Below are positions 15,471-23,649 of a stretch of DNA of 64,000 nt, piece after piece. A program made the translations under genes and the position numbers. The stretch's first letter is position 1; each line of letters begins with the position of its first letter. The stretch is from Natronomonas salsuginis (GTDB lineage Archaea > Halobacteriota > Halobacteria > Halobacteriales > Haloarculaceae): NCBI RefSeq assembly GCF_005239135.1, contig NZ_QKNX01000001.1:186001-250000 (forward strand), read 5' to 3'. The notes under the pieces were generated by a model. That model was not told the DNA's origin. It saw only the letters and a list, made by a program, of their open reading frames with translations, and searched no databases.

Positions 15471-16538
15471 TCACTCGCCGGCGTAGCCGACGGTGATCTC
15501 GCCCGCGTCGAGTTCCGCTTCGACCTCCCGGGCCGCCGTGACCATGTTCTCCATCTTCTGATAGGCGACCCCTCGGGGCAGCAGTTTCACGCCGCAGTCG
15601 GGCGAGACGGTGAGTTGCTCCGGCGGGACGATCTCGAAGCCCTTCACGATGTTCTCTCTGATCTCCTCGACGGTCTCGACCTCCGTCGTGTGCACGTCGA
15701 CGACGCCCAACGCGAGGTCCTTATCGAACGTCGGCGATTTGAACACGTCCAGCTGCTCGTAGTCGCCGTTGGCGAGCTCCAGGTCGTACTCGTGGACCGG
15801 CATGTCGAGGATCTCCGGATAGATCCGCGAGTAGTCGCCGTAACAGACGTGCAGCCCGAGTCGGACGTCCTCGGGGACCCCGTCGGCGATGTGTTCGAGA
15901 CACTCGCCGACGATGGCGTGATCGTCGGGTGTGGTCGCGAGGGCGGGTTCGTCGATCTGGATGTAGCGTGCGCCCGCGGCGACGAGGGCTTCGATCTCCT
16001 CGTTGACTAGTCCGGCGAGTTCGTAGGCGAGTTCCTCCTCGCTGTCGTAGTGCTCGTTGAACGACCACGACGCGAGCGTGTACGGGCCGGTGATCGGCAC
16101 CTTCACCGGACGGTCCGTGACGCCCGACGTGAAATCGAACTCGTCGACGAGCCACGGCTCGGCGTATTCGACCTCGTCGGCCACGGACGGTTTGTCGAAG
16201 TAGTTGTGCCCCCAGACCTTGACCGGGCCGTTGAACTCGTAGCCCTCGATCCGGTGGGCGAAGTACTCGACCATCTCGTTGCGTCGCATCTCGCCGTCGA
16301 CGATGGCGTCGAGGCCGGCGCGGACGTGTTCTTCGGTGATGAGCCGCGCAGCGTCGTCCATTGCCTCCTCAAGGTCACCGTCGTCGAACTCGCGGGAGTC
16401 CTCCTCGGCGAGTTCCTTCGCGCGGTTGAGCCACTTCGGTTTGGGGTAGGAGCCGACGACGGTCGTCAACAGGAAGTGCTCCGTGGGGTGGTCTGCCGGG
16501 CGGAACTGTTCGCGGGTGTTTGGGAGTTCGCGGCTCAT
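15471..16538 (-). CDS. metE: Methionine synthase, cobalamin-independent type, catalytic barrel (355 aa)
   Basis: A C-terminal-half-type MetE that transfers a methyl group to homocysteine. The zinc ligands can be placed: His230 and Cys232 (LGLHVCYGD), Glu254 and Cys315 (SPDCGVKLLPR). The N-terminus has the TTVVGSYPKPKWL motif. It is half the size of bacterial MetE (about 750), like other archaeal core enzymes whose methyl donor differs from or is less certain than methyltetrahydrofolate-triglutamate. The frame is open further upstream, but the ATG at 16538 overlaps the stop of the preceding MetE-like gene (ATGA), so the two are coupled. Confidence 0.9.
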   Translation of the reverse strand: MSRELPNTREQFRPADHPTEHFLLTTVVGSYPKPKWLNRAKELAEEDSREFDDGDLEEAMDDAARLITEEHVRAGLDAIVDGEMRRNEMVEYFAHRIEGYEFNGPVKVWGHNYFDKPSVADEVEYAEPWLVDEFDFTSGVTDRPVKVPITGPYTLASWSFNEHYDSEEELAYELAGLVNEEIEALVAAGARYIQIDEPALATTPDDHAIVGECLEHIADGVPEDVRLGLHVCYGDYSRIYPEILDMPVHEYDLELANGDYEQLDVFKSPTFDKDLALGVVDVHTTEVETVEEIRENIVKGFEIVPPEQLTVSPDCGVKLLPRGVAYQKMENMVTAAREVEAELDAGEITVGYAGE

Positions 16539-17515
16539 CGGGGAACCTCCGCGGGTGCGGCGGCGAGCGCATCCAGTTTCGCCTCGGCTTTGTTCGTCGG
16601 CAGATAGAACAGTTCGGTGTTCGAGGTCGCGTAGATTGTATCGAACTCCGCGACCGGGAGCTGCGATTCGACCCACTCGATCCGCTCTGCGATCTCCTCG
16701 GGACTCTCGACGAGCGTGTTCTGTCCGTCGACCACCCCGAGGGCCACGTCGTCTTTCGTGCCGTACTCCTGAATGTTGTAGAGGCTTCCCTCGTGATCGG
16801 AGACGAAATCGAACCCGACGGCGTCGATGTCGGCGTCCATGAGGTGTGCGTATGGCTTCTCCGGAATCGAGCCCCAGTAGGTGTGGACGACCACGTCGGC
16901 GTCGGCCGCGGCCGCGACGGTGTCTATCGCTTCGCTCACGCGCTCGTCCTCGCCGTCCGCCGGAGCGTCCGTGACGAGCGACGGTTCGAGGAGGAACAGC
17001 GTCTCGACCACGGGGAACGCGTCGACCTCCGCGGCCAGGAACTCGGCAATCGCGTCGAGAAACGCCGTCCCGTCGCCGTAGTACTCGTCGGTCGCGAGTT
17101 CGGCGAGCGAGTAGGGGCCGGGGAGGACGGCCTGTGACACCTCCGAGGCGGCGTCGAGTTCGGCCGTCACGTCACCGTCCGGCGTCAGGTCGCCCCGAAC
17201 CACCGGCTCGCGGTAGAAGTTGTTGTTATCGTAGTACCGAACGATTCCCCGCGTCTCGACGTTGTCGTGAACGCAAAGCGGGTGCGCGAGCATGTCGTCC
17301 CACCGGAGCTGCCCCTCGACGATCAGATCCAGCCCGGCTTCGAGTTGCCGACCGACGACTTCGGTTCGCGCGCGGTCGTAGGCGTCGGCGATTTCGCCCG
17401 TCTCGTCGCCGGATATCAGGTCGTTCTTCTGGTGACCCTTGAGATCCGAGAGGTCGTCCTTCGCCCAGTCAGGCAGTGGATACAGCCCGGGTGTCGTGGA
17501 GCGTATCTCCGTCAT
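16535..17515 (-). CDS. MetE-like barrel protein lacking zinc ligands (326 aa)
   Basis: A homologue of the adjacent methionine synthase with the same barrel layout (STTPGLYPLPDWAKD at the N-terminus, GQLRWDD, LPGPYSLAEL). At the zinc site it has HTYWGS, where His211 is followed by Tyr213 in place of Cys, and ATSNTEL where the second Cys should be. It is therefore unlikely to bind zinc as MetE does. Bacterial MetE has a second, non-catalytic barrel at its N-terminus. This gene may supply that part as a separate subunit, binding the donor or stabilising the partner. The promoter is ATATTAAA-like on the minus strand near 17541-17548. Confidence 0.85.
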   Translation of the reverse strand: MTEIRSTTPGLYPLPDWAKDDLSDLKGHQKNDLISGDETGEIADAYDRARTEVVGRQLEAGLDLIVEGQLRWDDMLAHPLCVHDNVETRGIVRYYDNNNFYREPVVRGDLTPDGDVTAELDAASEVSQAVLPGPYSLAELATDEYYGDGTAFLDAIAEFLAAEVDAFPVVETLFLLEPSLVTDAPADGEDERVSEAIDTVAAAADADVVVHTYWGSIPEKPYAHLMDADIDAVGFDFVSDHEGSLYNIQEYGTKDDVALGVVDGQNTLVESPEEIAERIEWVESQLPVAEFDTIYATSNTELFYLPTNKAEAKLDALAAAPAEVPR

Positions 17516-17555
17516 TGCGCACGGCTACGAGATGACGGCGTTTAATATTTCCTAC

Positions 17556-18131
17556 TCAGGTATTCTTCTGAGTAATTTTGAGAACGACGAGCCGCTCGAA
17601 GGGGAACGATTCTTCGGCGATCTGCTCGGCAGCGAGGCCGGCCGTTTCGGCGAGTTCGACGACAGCCTCGATGTCGGTCAGCGTGGAGACGAGCAGATAA
17701 CATCGACCGGTCGGTCGCAGTATCCGACCGACGTCGGCGAGAAACGGGCGAACGACCCGGCGGCCGTCCTCGCCGCCCGAGAGCGCGTATTCGAGGGGAT
17801 CGTCCCACTCCTCGTCGGGCGGGGTCGGCAGATACGGCGGGTTGAACACCACCGCGTCGAAGCTGTCGGCCGCGAACGGATCGGTCAGGTTCGACCGCAC
17901 AATTTCAATCCCCTCCCCCTTCGCTCGCGCACACGCCGCCGGGTTGATGTCGCAGCCGACCACGTCGGCGTGGGTCTCCGAGTCGACCCGCGCGGCGACG
18001 TATCCGGAGCCGACGCCGACTTCGAGCACCCGCCCGCCGTCGATGCGATCGAGCACCGCGTCGGCGAGGAGCCGCGAATCCTCCGCCGGTTCGTACACCG
18101 TCGTCATCCCGCGCTCGTCGGCTAACTTCAT
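17556..18131 (-). CDS. HemK2/MTQ2-type N5-glutamine (release factor) methyltransferase (191 aa)
   Basis: A class I SAM methyltransferase. Motif I is VLEVGVGSG (about 35-43), the acidic motif GCDINP (59-64) and the substrate motif NPPY (97-100) that positions the amide of Gln. The size and the N-terminal YEPAEDSRLL segment match the HemK2 subfamily, which modifies the GGQ Gln of release factor aRF1 in archaea and eukaryotes. It overlaps the upstream membrane-protein gene by 4 bp and is the last gene of the rpl21e operon. Confidence 0.88.
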   Translation of the reverse strand: MKLADERGMTTVYEPAEDSRLLADAVLDRIDGGRVLEVGVGSGYVAARVDSETHADVVGCDINPAACARAKGEGIEIVRSNLTDPFAADSFDAVVFNPPYLPTPPDEEWDDPLEYALSGGEDGRRVVRPFLADVGRILRPTGRCYLLVSTLTDIEAVVELAETAGLAAEQIAEESFPFERLVVLKITQKNT

Positions 18132-18460
18132 CGAACCGCGTCCTCGTCGGCCGGTGGATCCGTGACAGATTCGTCGACTCCCGATTCGATCTCCCCATCG
18201 ATCTCCCCCTTGAGTTCCTCGTCAACGTCCCCTTCGGTGACTCTTTTTTCGTCGAGGCTCTCTTCGACGACGTCGAAGACGGCGTCGCCGTTGTACTCGT
18301 GTTTCAGCTGCCGCCCGAAGCGATAGATGAATCCCACGAAGAGTACGAACACGAGTATCGAACCGACCGTGGCCGCGTACTTCGACCTCGTCGAACCGAA
18401 GGCCGACTGGATCGCGTCGATTGACTGCCAGTACCACGGGAGTTGTAGTGGGGTGATCAT
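18128..18460 (-). CDS. Haloarchaeal small membrane protein with acidic tail (110 aa)
   Basis: One clear transmembrane segment (about 28-47, YAATVGSILVFVLFVGFIYR). A short N-terminal part outside or loop-like precedes it, and a cytoplasmic Asp/Glu-rich tail of about 60 residues follows. I do not recognise a family. It lies between ksgA and hemK2 in a conserved translation-related operon and overlaps hemK2 by 4 bp (ATGA). A role cannot be assigned. Confidence 0.75.
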   Translation of the reverse strand: MITPLQLPWYWQSIDAIQSAFGSTRSKYAATVGSILVFVLFVGFIYRFGRQLKHEYNGDAVFDVVEESLDEKRVTEGDVDEELKGEIDGEIESGVDESVTDPPADEDAVR

Positions 18461-18511
18461 CGAAGTCTCACGTGGAGATCAGCCGTCGGTCACGTTCGGC
18501 TCGCGTCCGGC

Positions 18512-19336
18512 TCACGAATCGCTCCGCGCGGCCAGTCGGGAGAGGCGCGCGAACTCGCTCGGGGGGACGTTTCCGGCCCGTTTTCGCATCAGTTCCTCGC
18601 CGGCCGCCTCGATCAGCGCCTCCGGATCCTCGATCCCCGAGATGTGTGTCGTGTTCCGGATCGCGTTTCGCATCGTCTTCCGACGCTGGGTGAACGCCGC
18701 GCGTACGAGCGCCATGAACCGTTCGTCGTCCGGCACCTCGTAATCCGGAGTGCGGGGGACGGCTCGAACGACGGCGCTTTCGACCGCTGGCGGCGGGGCG
18801 AACGCCGCTTTCGGGATCGGTTCGACGATCTCGATGTCGGCGTAGTGGCCGGCCGTGACCGACAGTCGACCGTACTCGTCGGTTCCGGGAGCGGCGGCCA
18901 TTCGCTCGGCGAACTCCAATTGAAACATCAAGACGAGCGGCCGCCCGGCGGGCAATAGCCGAAACGCGATCTCCGATGACACGCCGTACGGGAGATTCGA
19001 GACCGACGCGGTGAACGACGGAAGCTCGATCTCTAAGGCGTCGCCTTCGATGACGCTCAATCGATCGGCCTCGATCTCCTCGGTGAACTCCTCGCGGAGA
19101 AACGCCGCGAGCGTCGGATCGCGCTCGACGACCGTCACGCGATCTGCCGCCGAGAGCAGCCGGTCGGTGAGCCCGCCGGTCCCCCCACCGATCTCGAGCA
19201 CGTGACTCGTGTCGGCGTCGTCCGGGAGATACCCTGGCAGCCGATCGAGGACTCGGTCGTCGACGAGGAAGTGTTGATCGCGCTCGGGATCGCCGCGGAC
19301 GCCCGCCCTGGCGATGAGCGCGTCGGGGTCGCGCAT
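18512..19336 (-). CDS. ksgA: 16S rRNA dimethyladenosine transferase KsgA/Dim1 (274 aa)
   Basis: Dimethylates two adjacent adenosines in the 3'-terminal helix of 16S rRNA. The N-terminus has RDQHFLVDDRVLDRL (family QhFL motif), motif I LEIGGGTGGLT (about 47-57), motif IV NLPYGVSSE (about 118-126, the NLPY/NIPY catalytic motif) and the C-terminal domain with FTQRRKTMRN. Full length. It follows DUF655 in the conserved order rpl21e-rpoF-DUF655-ksgA. Confidence 0.95.
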   Translation of the reverse strand: MRDPDALIARAGVRGDPERDQHFLVDDRVLDRLPGYLPDDADTSHVLEIGGGTGGLTDRLLSAADRVTVVERDPTLAAFLREEFTEEIEADRLSVIEGDALEIELPSFTASVSNLPYGVSSEIAFRLLPAGRPLVLMFQLEFAERMAAAPGTDEYGRLSVTAGHYADIEIVEPIPKAAFAPPPAVESAVVRAVPRTPDYEVPDDERFMALVRAAFTQRRKTMRNAIRNTTHISGIEDPEALIEAAGEELMRKRAGNVPPSEFARLSRLAARSDS

Positions 19337-19382
19337 ATCGACCCGATAGCGGACCGTCCCCTATATCGTTCGCGCTTTCGAG

Positions 19383-19958
19383 TCACTCCGCGTCACGGCG
19401 AACGAAGATCCGATACTTGAGATCCTCCTCCCGCAACTCCTCCAGTATCCGTTCCGCGAGTACACCCCTCGGATCGTGGAGCCCGGACACGCGTTCTTCG
19501 ATGTTCTCGAAGCTCTCGAAGGGGCCGCGCTTCCGCGCGTCGAGAACGTTGTTCCGGAGCTTCTTGCCGATTCCAGGAAGCAGGTTCAGCACGTGGAGCC
19601 TCGTCGTGATCGGCTGGGCGTTGTTGTAGAAATCGACGAACCGGCGCTCGTCTGCGTCCATGATCCCGTCGATCGCGTATTCGAGCTCGGATTTCGCGGT
19701 GCTCGAGAGATCGTCGTACGATGCCGTTCGAAGGTGTTTGACGTTCTCTCCCGGTGGGTCGATCTCGATCCGGTCCCCGATGTTGACCCCCGCGTCGTCT
19801 GTCAGGGCCGCCTCGACGAGCCGGAAGTCGGTGTCACCGATGGCGAACGCGACCGGCGAGCGCTCGTACTGCGGCCGCTCGTCGTCCGGTCGCCCCCTGG
19901 GGAGAAAGTCCAACACAACCGCGGCCCGTGGTGCGGCGTCGTCTCCATCGTCGCTCAT
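19383..19958 (-). CDS. DUF655 family RNA-binding protein (191 aa)
   Basis: An archaeal DUF655 protein: an S1/OB-like part (RSPVAFAIGDTDFRLVEAAL, GDRIEID) followed by a helix-hairpin-helix (NLLPGIGKKLRNNVLDARKRGPF, about 127-150). This combination suggests binding to RNA or DNA. Its constant place between rpoF and ksgA indicates a role in ribosome or RNA metabolism, but the function is not established. Confidence 0.9.
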   Translation of the reverse strand: MSDDGDDAAPRAAVVLDFLPRGRPDDERPQYERSPVAFAIGDTDFRLVEAALTDDAGVNIGDRIEIDPPGENVKHLRTASYDDLSSTAKSELEYAIDGIMDADERRFVDFYNNAQPITTRLHVLNLLPGIGKKLRNNVLDARKRGPFESFENIEERVSGLHDPRGVLAERILEELREEDLKYRIFVRRDAE

Positions 19959-20062
19959 GCCTCTCCGTACGGGGAGATGCTATTTAAAACACCGGCAGGT
20001 CGTCGGGGCGCGTTCGTTGATTCTCGTCGCGTCGAACGAGAGCGCTCGAACGGACGTCCCGA

Positions 20063-20419
20063 TCAGGCGTACTTGACGACGATATCGAGAATTTCGTCGA
20101 GTTCGTCGCCGGACAGCGTGTATCGGCCCTGCGCGAACACCGTTCGAAGCTCGTCGCGGTCCTGCGGCAGGAGATCGGCGATCTTGTACGCGGTCGCCTC
20201 GTCGACTTTCTCGAGTTCGCAAAGCTCCTCGACGAGCGCTCGGGACTCCTCGGCGTCGAGCACCGAGAATCGATTGACGTGTTCGATGGCCCGCGCGAGT
20301 TCGTACCGCATCTCCCGATCCTCGTCGAGCGCTCGGTCGGCCTCAATCTCCGCGAGTAACTCCTTGGCCTCCGCCGTCGTGAGATACTCCTCTCCGAGAA
20401 CCTCTTTGAATATCGTCAT
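20063..20419 (-). CDS. rpoF: RNA polymerase subunit F (Rpb4 homologue, 118 aa)
   Basis: Rpb4-like stalk subunit that pairs with RpoE on the archaeal RNA polymerase. Typical helical sequence with [16 protein letters not shown], then [29 protein letters not shown] and the HRDC-like end [20 protein letters not shown]. Overlaps rpl21e by 4 bp (20416-20419). Confidence 0.94.
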   Translation of the reverse strand: MTIFKEVLGEEYLTTAEAKELLAEIEADRALDEDREMRYELARAIEHVNRFSVLDAEESRALVEELCELEKVDEATAYKIADLLPQDRDELRTVFAQGRYTLSGDELDEILDIVVKYA

Positions 20420-20709
20420 TCCTGCTGGCGTCGAAGGTGAGCCGGGGCGGCGATCAGCGTCTTCGTCACTCCGCCGTCTTTGATCTCGACTTTGAACGCT
20501 CGGCCCTGCTTGCCGACCACCGTTCCGGTCCGCCCGTTGAATCGGGGGTGGAACTGTCCCTTCGGGACAGAGGGGTCGAGTTTCAGGTGCACCTTCTCGT
20601 CGTTCTCGAACTGCTCGACCGATCGCTGCGGCGGGGACGCGCCGCGATCGCGTGCGCTGTTCTTCAGCTTATTACGGGTCGCTTGTCGTGGTCCGTTCGA
20701 ACTAGGCAT
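20416..20709 (-). CDS. rpl21e: Ribosomal protein L21e (97 aa)
   Basis: 50S subunit protein with an SH3-like barrel. The core [29 protein letters not shown] (about 51-79) and the N-terminal [10 protein letters not shown] are family-typical. It is the first gene of the operon. A TATA box (complement of 20738-20746, CCTTTTATG) lies about 30 nt upstream, so the leader is very short. Confidence 0.96.
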   Translation of the reverse strand: MPSSNGPRQATRNKLKNSARDRGASPPQRSVEQFENDEKVHLKLDPSVPKGQFHPRFNGRTGTVVGKQGRAFKVEIKDGGVTKTLIAAPAHLRRQQE

Positions 20710-20737
20710 TCTTGTGCCCGTCTAAACGGGTCCGGCA

Positions 20738-20746
20738 CATAAAAGG
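20738..20746 (-). promoter_or_regulatory. TATA box of the rpl21e operon
   Basis: CCTTTTATG on the minus strand, 29-37 nt before the rpl21e ATG. A small hairpin (CCCGT-TTAG-ACGGG) lies between the box and the start. Confidence 0.6.
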
Positions 20747-20807
20747 TGCGTTCCGGTCGCGTTAGCCACTCTGCCCTCGGCGTTTCACCCGACGCGATCG
20801 CTCGGTT

Positions 20808-21074
20808 TTAAATTCGGCCGACTTCGTCGACGCCGACGCTTTCGACGCCATCGACGCCGGCGAACGCCTCCTCGACGGTGTCTGTCCCGCCCGCTTCGTC
20901 CGGAATGACGACCGTCGGGAACAGCGCGATCAGACCGAACGCGACGTCCTCGCGGTCGACGCGGCTGATCTTCGCGCCCTCGGGGAGGGCGTTCTCGAGT
21001 CGCTCCTGGAGCTCGTCCAGGTCGATCTCGGGGCTCTGCGGCATGACCTTCATTTTGGCGGCGACTTTTCCCAT
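20808..21074 (-). CDS. ef1B: Translation elongation factor 1-beta (88 aa)
   Basis: Guanine nucleotide exchange factor for EF-1alpha. The ferredoxin-like fold is visible as [20 protein letters not shown], then [24 protein letters not shown] and the closing [19 protein letters not shown]. The frame is open upstream, but the ATG at 21074 gives the family start [10 protein letters not shown]. It sits 2 nt after the zinc micro-protein gene, forming a two-gene operon. Confidence 0.94.
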   Translation of the reverse strand: MGKVAAKMKVMPQSPEIDLDELQERLENALPEGAKISRVDREDVAFGLIALFPTVVIPDEAGGTDTVEEAFAGVDGVESVGVDEVGRI

Positions 21075-21076
21075 GA

Positions 21077-21259
21077 TTACGGACCCGTGAACCCACAGTC
21101 GGGGCACTCGTAGAGGTTGCTCTGTTTGCGGCACTTCGAACAGCGGTAAATCAGGGTTCCACACTCCGGACAGTCGAACTTCGCCGCTGACGTACCGGAG
21201 ATGTTGATCCCGCAGGAGATGCAGGTGTGTTCCCTGCGTTCCTCGGATTTGCTACTCAT
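21077..21259 (-). CDS. Zinc-finger micro-protein of the HVO_2753 type (60 aa)
   Basis: Sixty residues with eight Cys in four pairs: CISCG (about 13-17), CPECG, CSKC and CPDCG, enough for two zinc sites. The protein and its position directly ahead of EF-1beta match the HVO_2753 family of Haloferax volcanii, a two-zinc micro-protein. The Haloferax protein is reported to affect swarming and biofilm; its molecular function is unknown. The tail [17 protein letters not shown] is the family end. Confidence 0.9.
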   Translation of the reverse strand: MSSKSEERREHTCISCGINISGTSAAKFDCPECGTLIYRCSKCRKQSNLYECPDCGFTGP

Positions 21260-21340
21260 ACGTCACCGTCCGTCGGCGCGACATTTAACCCTTATCAAGC
21301 ATACCGGTGGTGACTTCTGGCCCCGTCGCGTGAACAGGCC

Positions 21341-23623
21341 ATGAACACGGTTCGAGAGACTGTTCGGGCGCTCCGAGCCGAAGCGGTCGCCACGGACGAA
21401 CGCCGGCTACTGGTGCTCCACGGGGACAAAGCGGACTGCTACAAGGAGGCACGAAGCGCCATCGAGTCGGTCGATTTTTCGGGGGCTATCGCCACCGTCT
21501 CCGATTGCGACGTGGTCGGCGATCGGATCGACTTCGATCGCACCGAGCGGTTGCTCGGGACGACGTACGACTGTCTCCTCGTCGACTGCCACGACACCTG
21601 CCGACCGAACGCCATCGGTCGCGTGACCGGTGCCGTCGACGGCGGCGGACTCCTCGTCCTCCTGTGTCCTCACTTCTCGGCGTGGAAAACGACGCACGGG
21701 CGATTCGACGAAACGCTCGCACCACCGCCGTTCTCGGTCGCCGAGGTCGGGTCACGGTTCAAACGACGACTGATCGACACGCTGCGTGCCCACAGGGGAG
21801 TCGCCATCGTGGACATCGATACGGGAGTGCGGACGAAGCGGGGACTGACCGATCCGCCGACGCGGCGTCCGGCCGCTCCCCTCGTCCCGCCCGAACGACA
21901 TGCGTTCCCCGAGGCGGTGTACGAGGCGTGCCGAAGCGGGGATCAACTGGATGCGGTCTACGCCTGCGAGCGCTTGATCGACGATGAGACGGCCGTCGTC
22001 CTCGAAGCCGATCGTGGGCGTGGGAAATCGAGCGCGGCCGGGCTCGCAGCCGCCGCACTGGCCGCGCGTGGTTCGAAGGTCGTCGTCACTGCTCCGAGCT
22101 ACCGGAACGCTGCCGAACTCTTCGAGCGCGCGGCCGAGGTGCTCCGGACTCTCGACGCCCTAACGGATGATGGCCGGGACGGCCAGACCCAACCGTTTCT
22201 TCGAACGCCGACAGGTGAGATACGGTTTCGAACGCCCGTTGAAGCCGCCGAAGATTCGCCCGACGTGCTGTTCGTCGACGAGGCGGCCGCGCTCCCGGTT
22301 CGACAGCTCGAAGCGCTGTCGGCAGCGGTACCCAGCGTCTGTTTTGCGACGACGGTTCGCGGCTACGAGGGGGCCGGGCGAGGCTTCGCTGTCAGATTCC
22401 GGGACGAACTCGAAACGAGTCGTGCGGTCGTCGACTGCGTTCTCGCGGAGCCGATACGCTACGCCGCCGCGGACCCGATCGAAGTGTGGGTGTTCCACGC
22501 CCTTCTGTTGGATTCAACTCCGCCGGCGAATCAACTCGTCGAGGGATCGATCCCCGAAGACGCGAGCTACGAACGACTGGCGCAGGATTCCCTCGCCGCG
22601 GACGAGAACCTCCTTCGAGAGGCGTTCGGGCTCCTCGTCAACGCCCACTACCGGACGCAACCGGACGATCTCGCGAGACTCCTCGACGCGCCGGACGTTG
22701 CGATACGCGCCCTCCTCGTCGACGGACACCCCGTTTCGGTCGCCCTCTTGGCTCGAGAGGGAGGACTCGACGACGACACGCGGCGGCGGGCGTACGAGGG
22801 CGGACGGATCCGCGGCAACCTGATTCCGGACCTCCTGACGAGTCAACTCCGCGACCCCGAAGCGGGTATTCCCATCGGAATCCGCGTGGTACGCATCGCG
22901 ACGCACCACGCCGTCAGGGCCGCCGGATTCGGATCGCGCTTGCTCGACGGGATCGAAGCGGAGTTCTCCGAAATCGGCTCCACGGACGCCGATCCGTACG
23001 ACGCTCAGGACCGATTCGGTCCGATCGACTATCTGGGCGTGAGCTACGGCGCGACACCCAAACTGTGCTCGTTTTGGACGGCCAACGGCTATCGAACGGT
23101 ACACCTCTCAGCAACCAGAAACGACACCAGCGGCGAACACTCCGCAGTGATGCTCCGACCGATCTCGGAGGGCGGACGCGACCTCACGGATAGGCACGCC
23201 GCGTGGTTCCATCGGCGCATTCTCGATGTCCTCGCGGGCGTCCTCTCCGACGTCGATCCCGACGTCGTTCGTGCCGCGCTCGCGTCCGTCGAGGTCGACA
23301 CGGACCCCGGACTGACCGATTTCGAGTGGCGACTCGTCGCGAGTTCGGCCGGCGGTCCCGGCCGGTACGATACGGCCCCAGGTCCGTTCCGCCGGCTCGC
23401 ACTCTGTGCGCTCGTCGACGGCATACTGGACGATCCCGATGCCGAGCGGCTCCTCGTGGTGAAGGCGCTCCAAAATCGCTCGTGGGAGGAGACGGCGGCC
23501 GCTCGGGGATTCGTCTCGACTCGGCCGTGCATGCGGGCGATCGGGGACGCGTTTCGACCGATCGTCGATCGCTACGGGACCGAGGTCGCACGAACGGAAG
23601 CGGATCGGTATCGGTCCGACTGA
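21341..23623 (+). CDS. tmcA: tRNA(Met) cytidine acetyltransferase TmcA (760 aa)
   Basis: Acetylates N4 of cytidine in RNA (the wobble base of elongator tRNA-Met in bacteria; many sites in some archaea). The layout is family-like: an N-terminal DUF1726 domain (1-170), then a RecD-type ATPase with Walker A EADRGRGKSSAAG (about 226-238) and Walker B VLFVDEAAAL (about 308-317). A GNAT domain with the acetyl-CoA motif VRAAGFGSRLL (about 525-535) and a C-terminal tRNA-binding part follow. Convergent with gltX. Confidence 0.94.
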   Translation: MNTVRETVRALRAEAVATDERRLLVLHGDKADCYKEARSAIESVDFSGAIATVSDCDVVGDRIDFDRTERLLGTTYDCLLVDCHDTCRPNAIGRVTGAVDGGGLLVLLCPHFSAWKTTHGRFDETLAPPPFSVAEVGSRFKRRLIDTLRAHRGVAIVDIDTGVRTKRGLTDPPTRRPAAPLVPPERHAFPEAVYEACRSGDQLDAVYACERLIDDETAVVLEADRGRGKSSAAGLAAAALAARGSKVVVTAPSYRNAAELFERAAEVLRTLDALTDDGRDGQTQPFLRTPTGEIRFRTPVEAAEDSPDVLFVDEAAALPVRQLEALSAAVPSVCFATTVRGYEGAGRGFAVRFRDELETSRAVVDCVLAEPIRYAAADPIEVWVFHALLLDSTPPANQLVEGSIPEDASYERLAQDSLAADENLLREAFGLLVNAHYRTQPDDLARLLDAPDVAIRALLVDGHPVSVALLAREGGLDDDTRRRAYEGGRIRGNLIPDLLTSQLRDPEAGIPIGIRVVRIATHHAVRAAGFGSRLLDGIEAEFSEIGSTDADPYDAQDRFGPIDYLGVSYGATPKLCSFWTANGYRTVHLSATRNDTSGEHSAVMLRPISEGGRDLTDRHAAWFHRRILDVLAGVLSDVDPDVVRAALASVEVDTDPGLTDFEWRLVASSAGGPGRYDTAPGPFRRLALCALVDGILDDPDAERLLVVKALQNRSWEETAAARGFVSTRPCMRAIGDAFRPIVDRYGTEVARTEADRYRSD

Positions 23624-23649
23624 GACGATCTCTCCGGGCGCGGCGGCGC

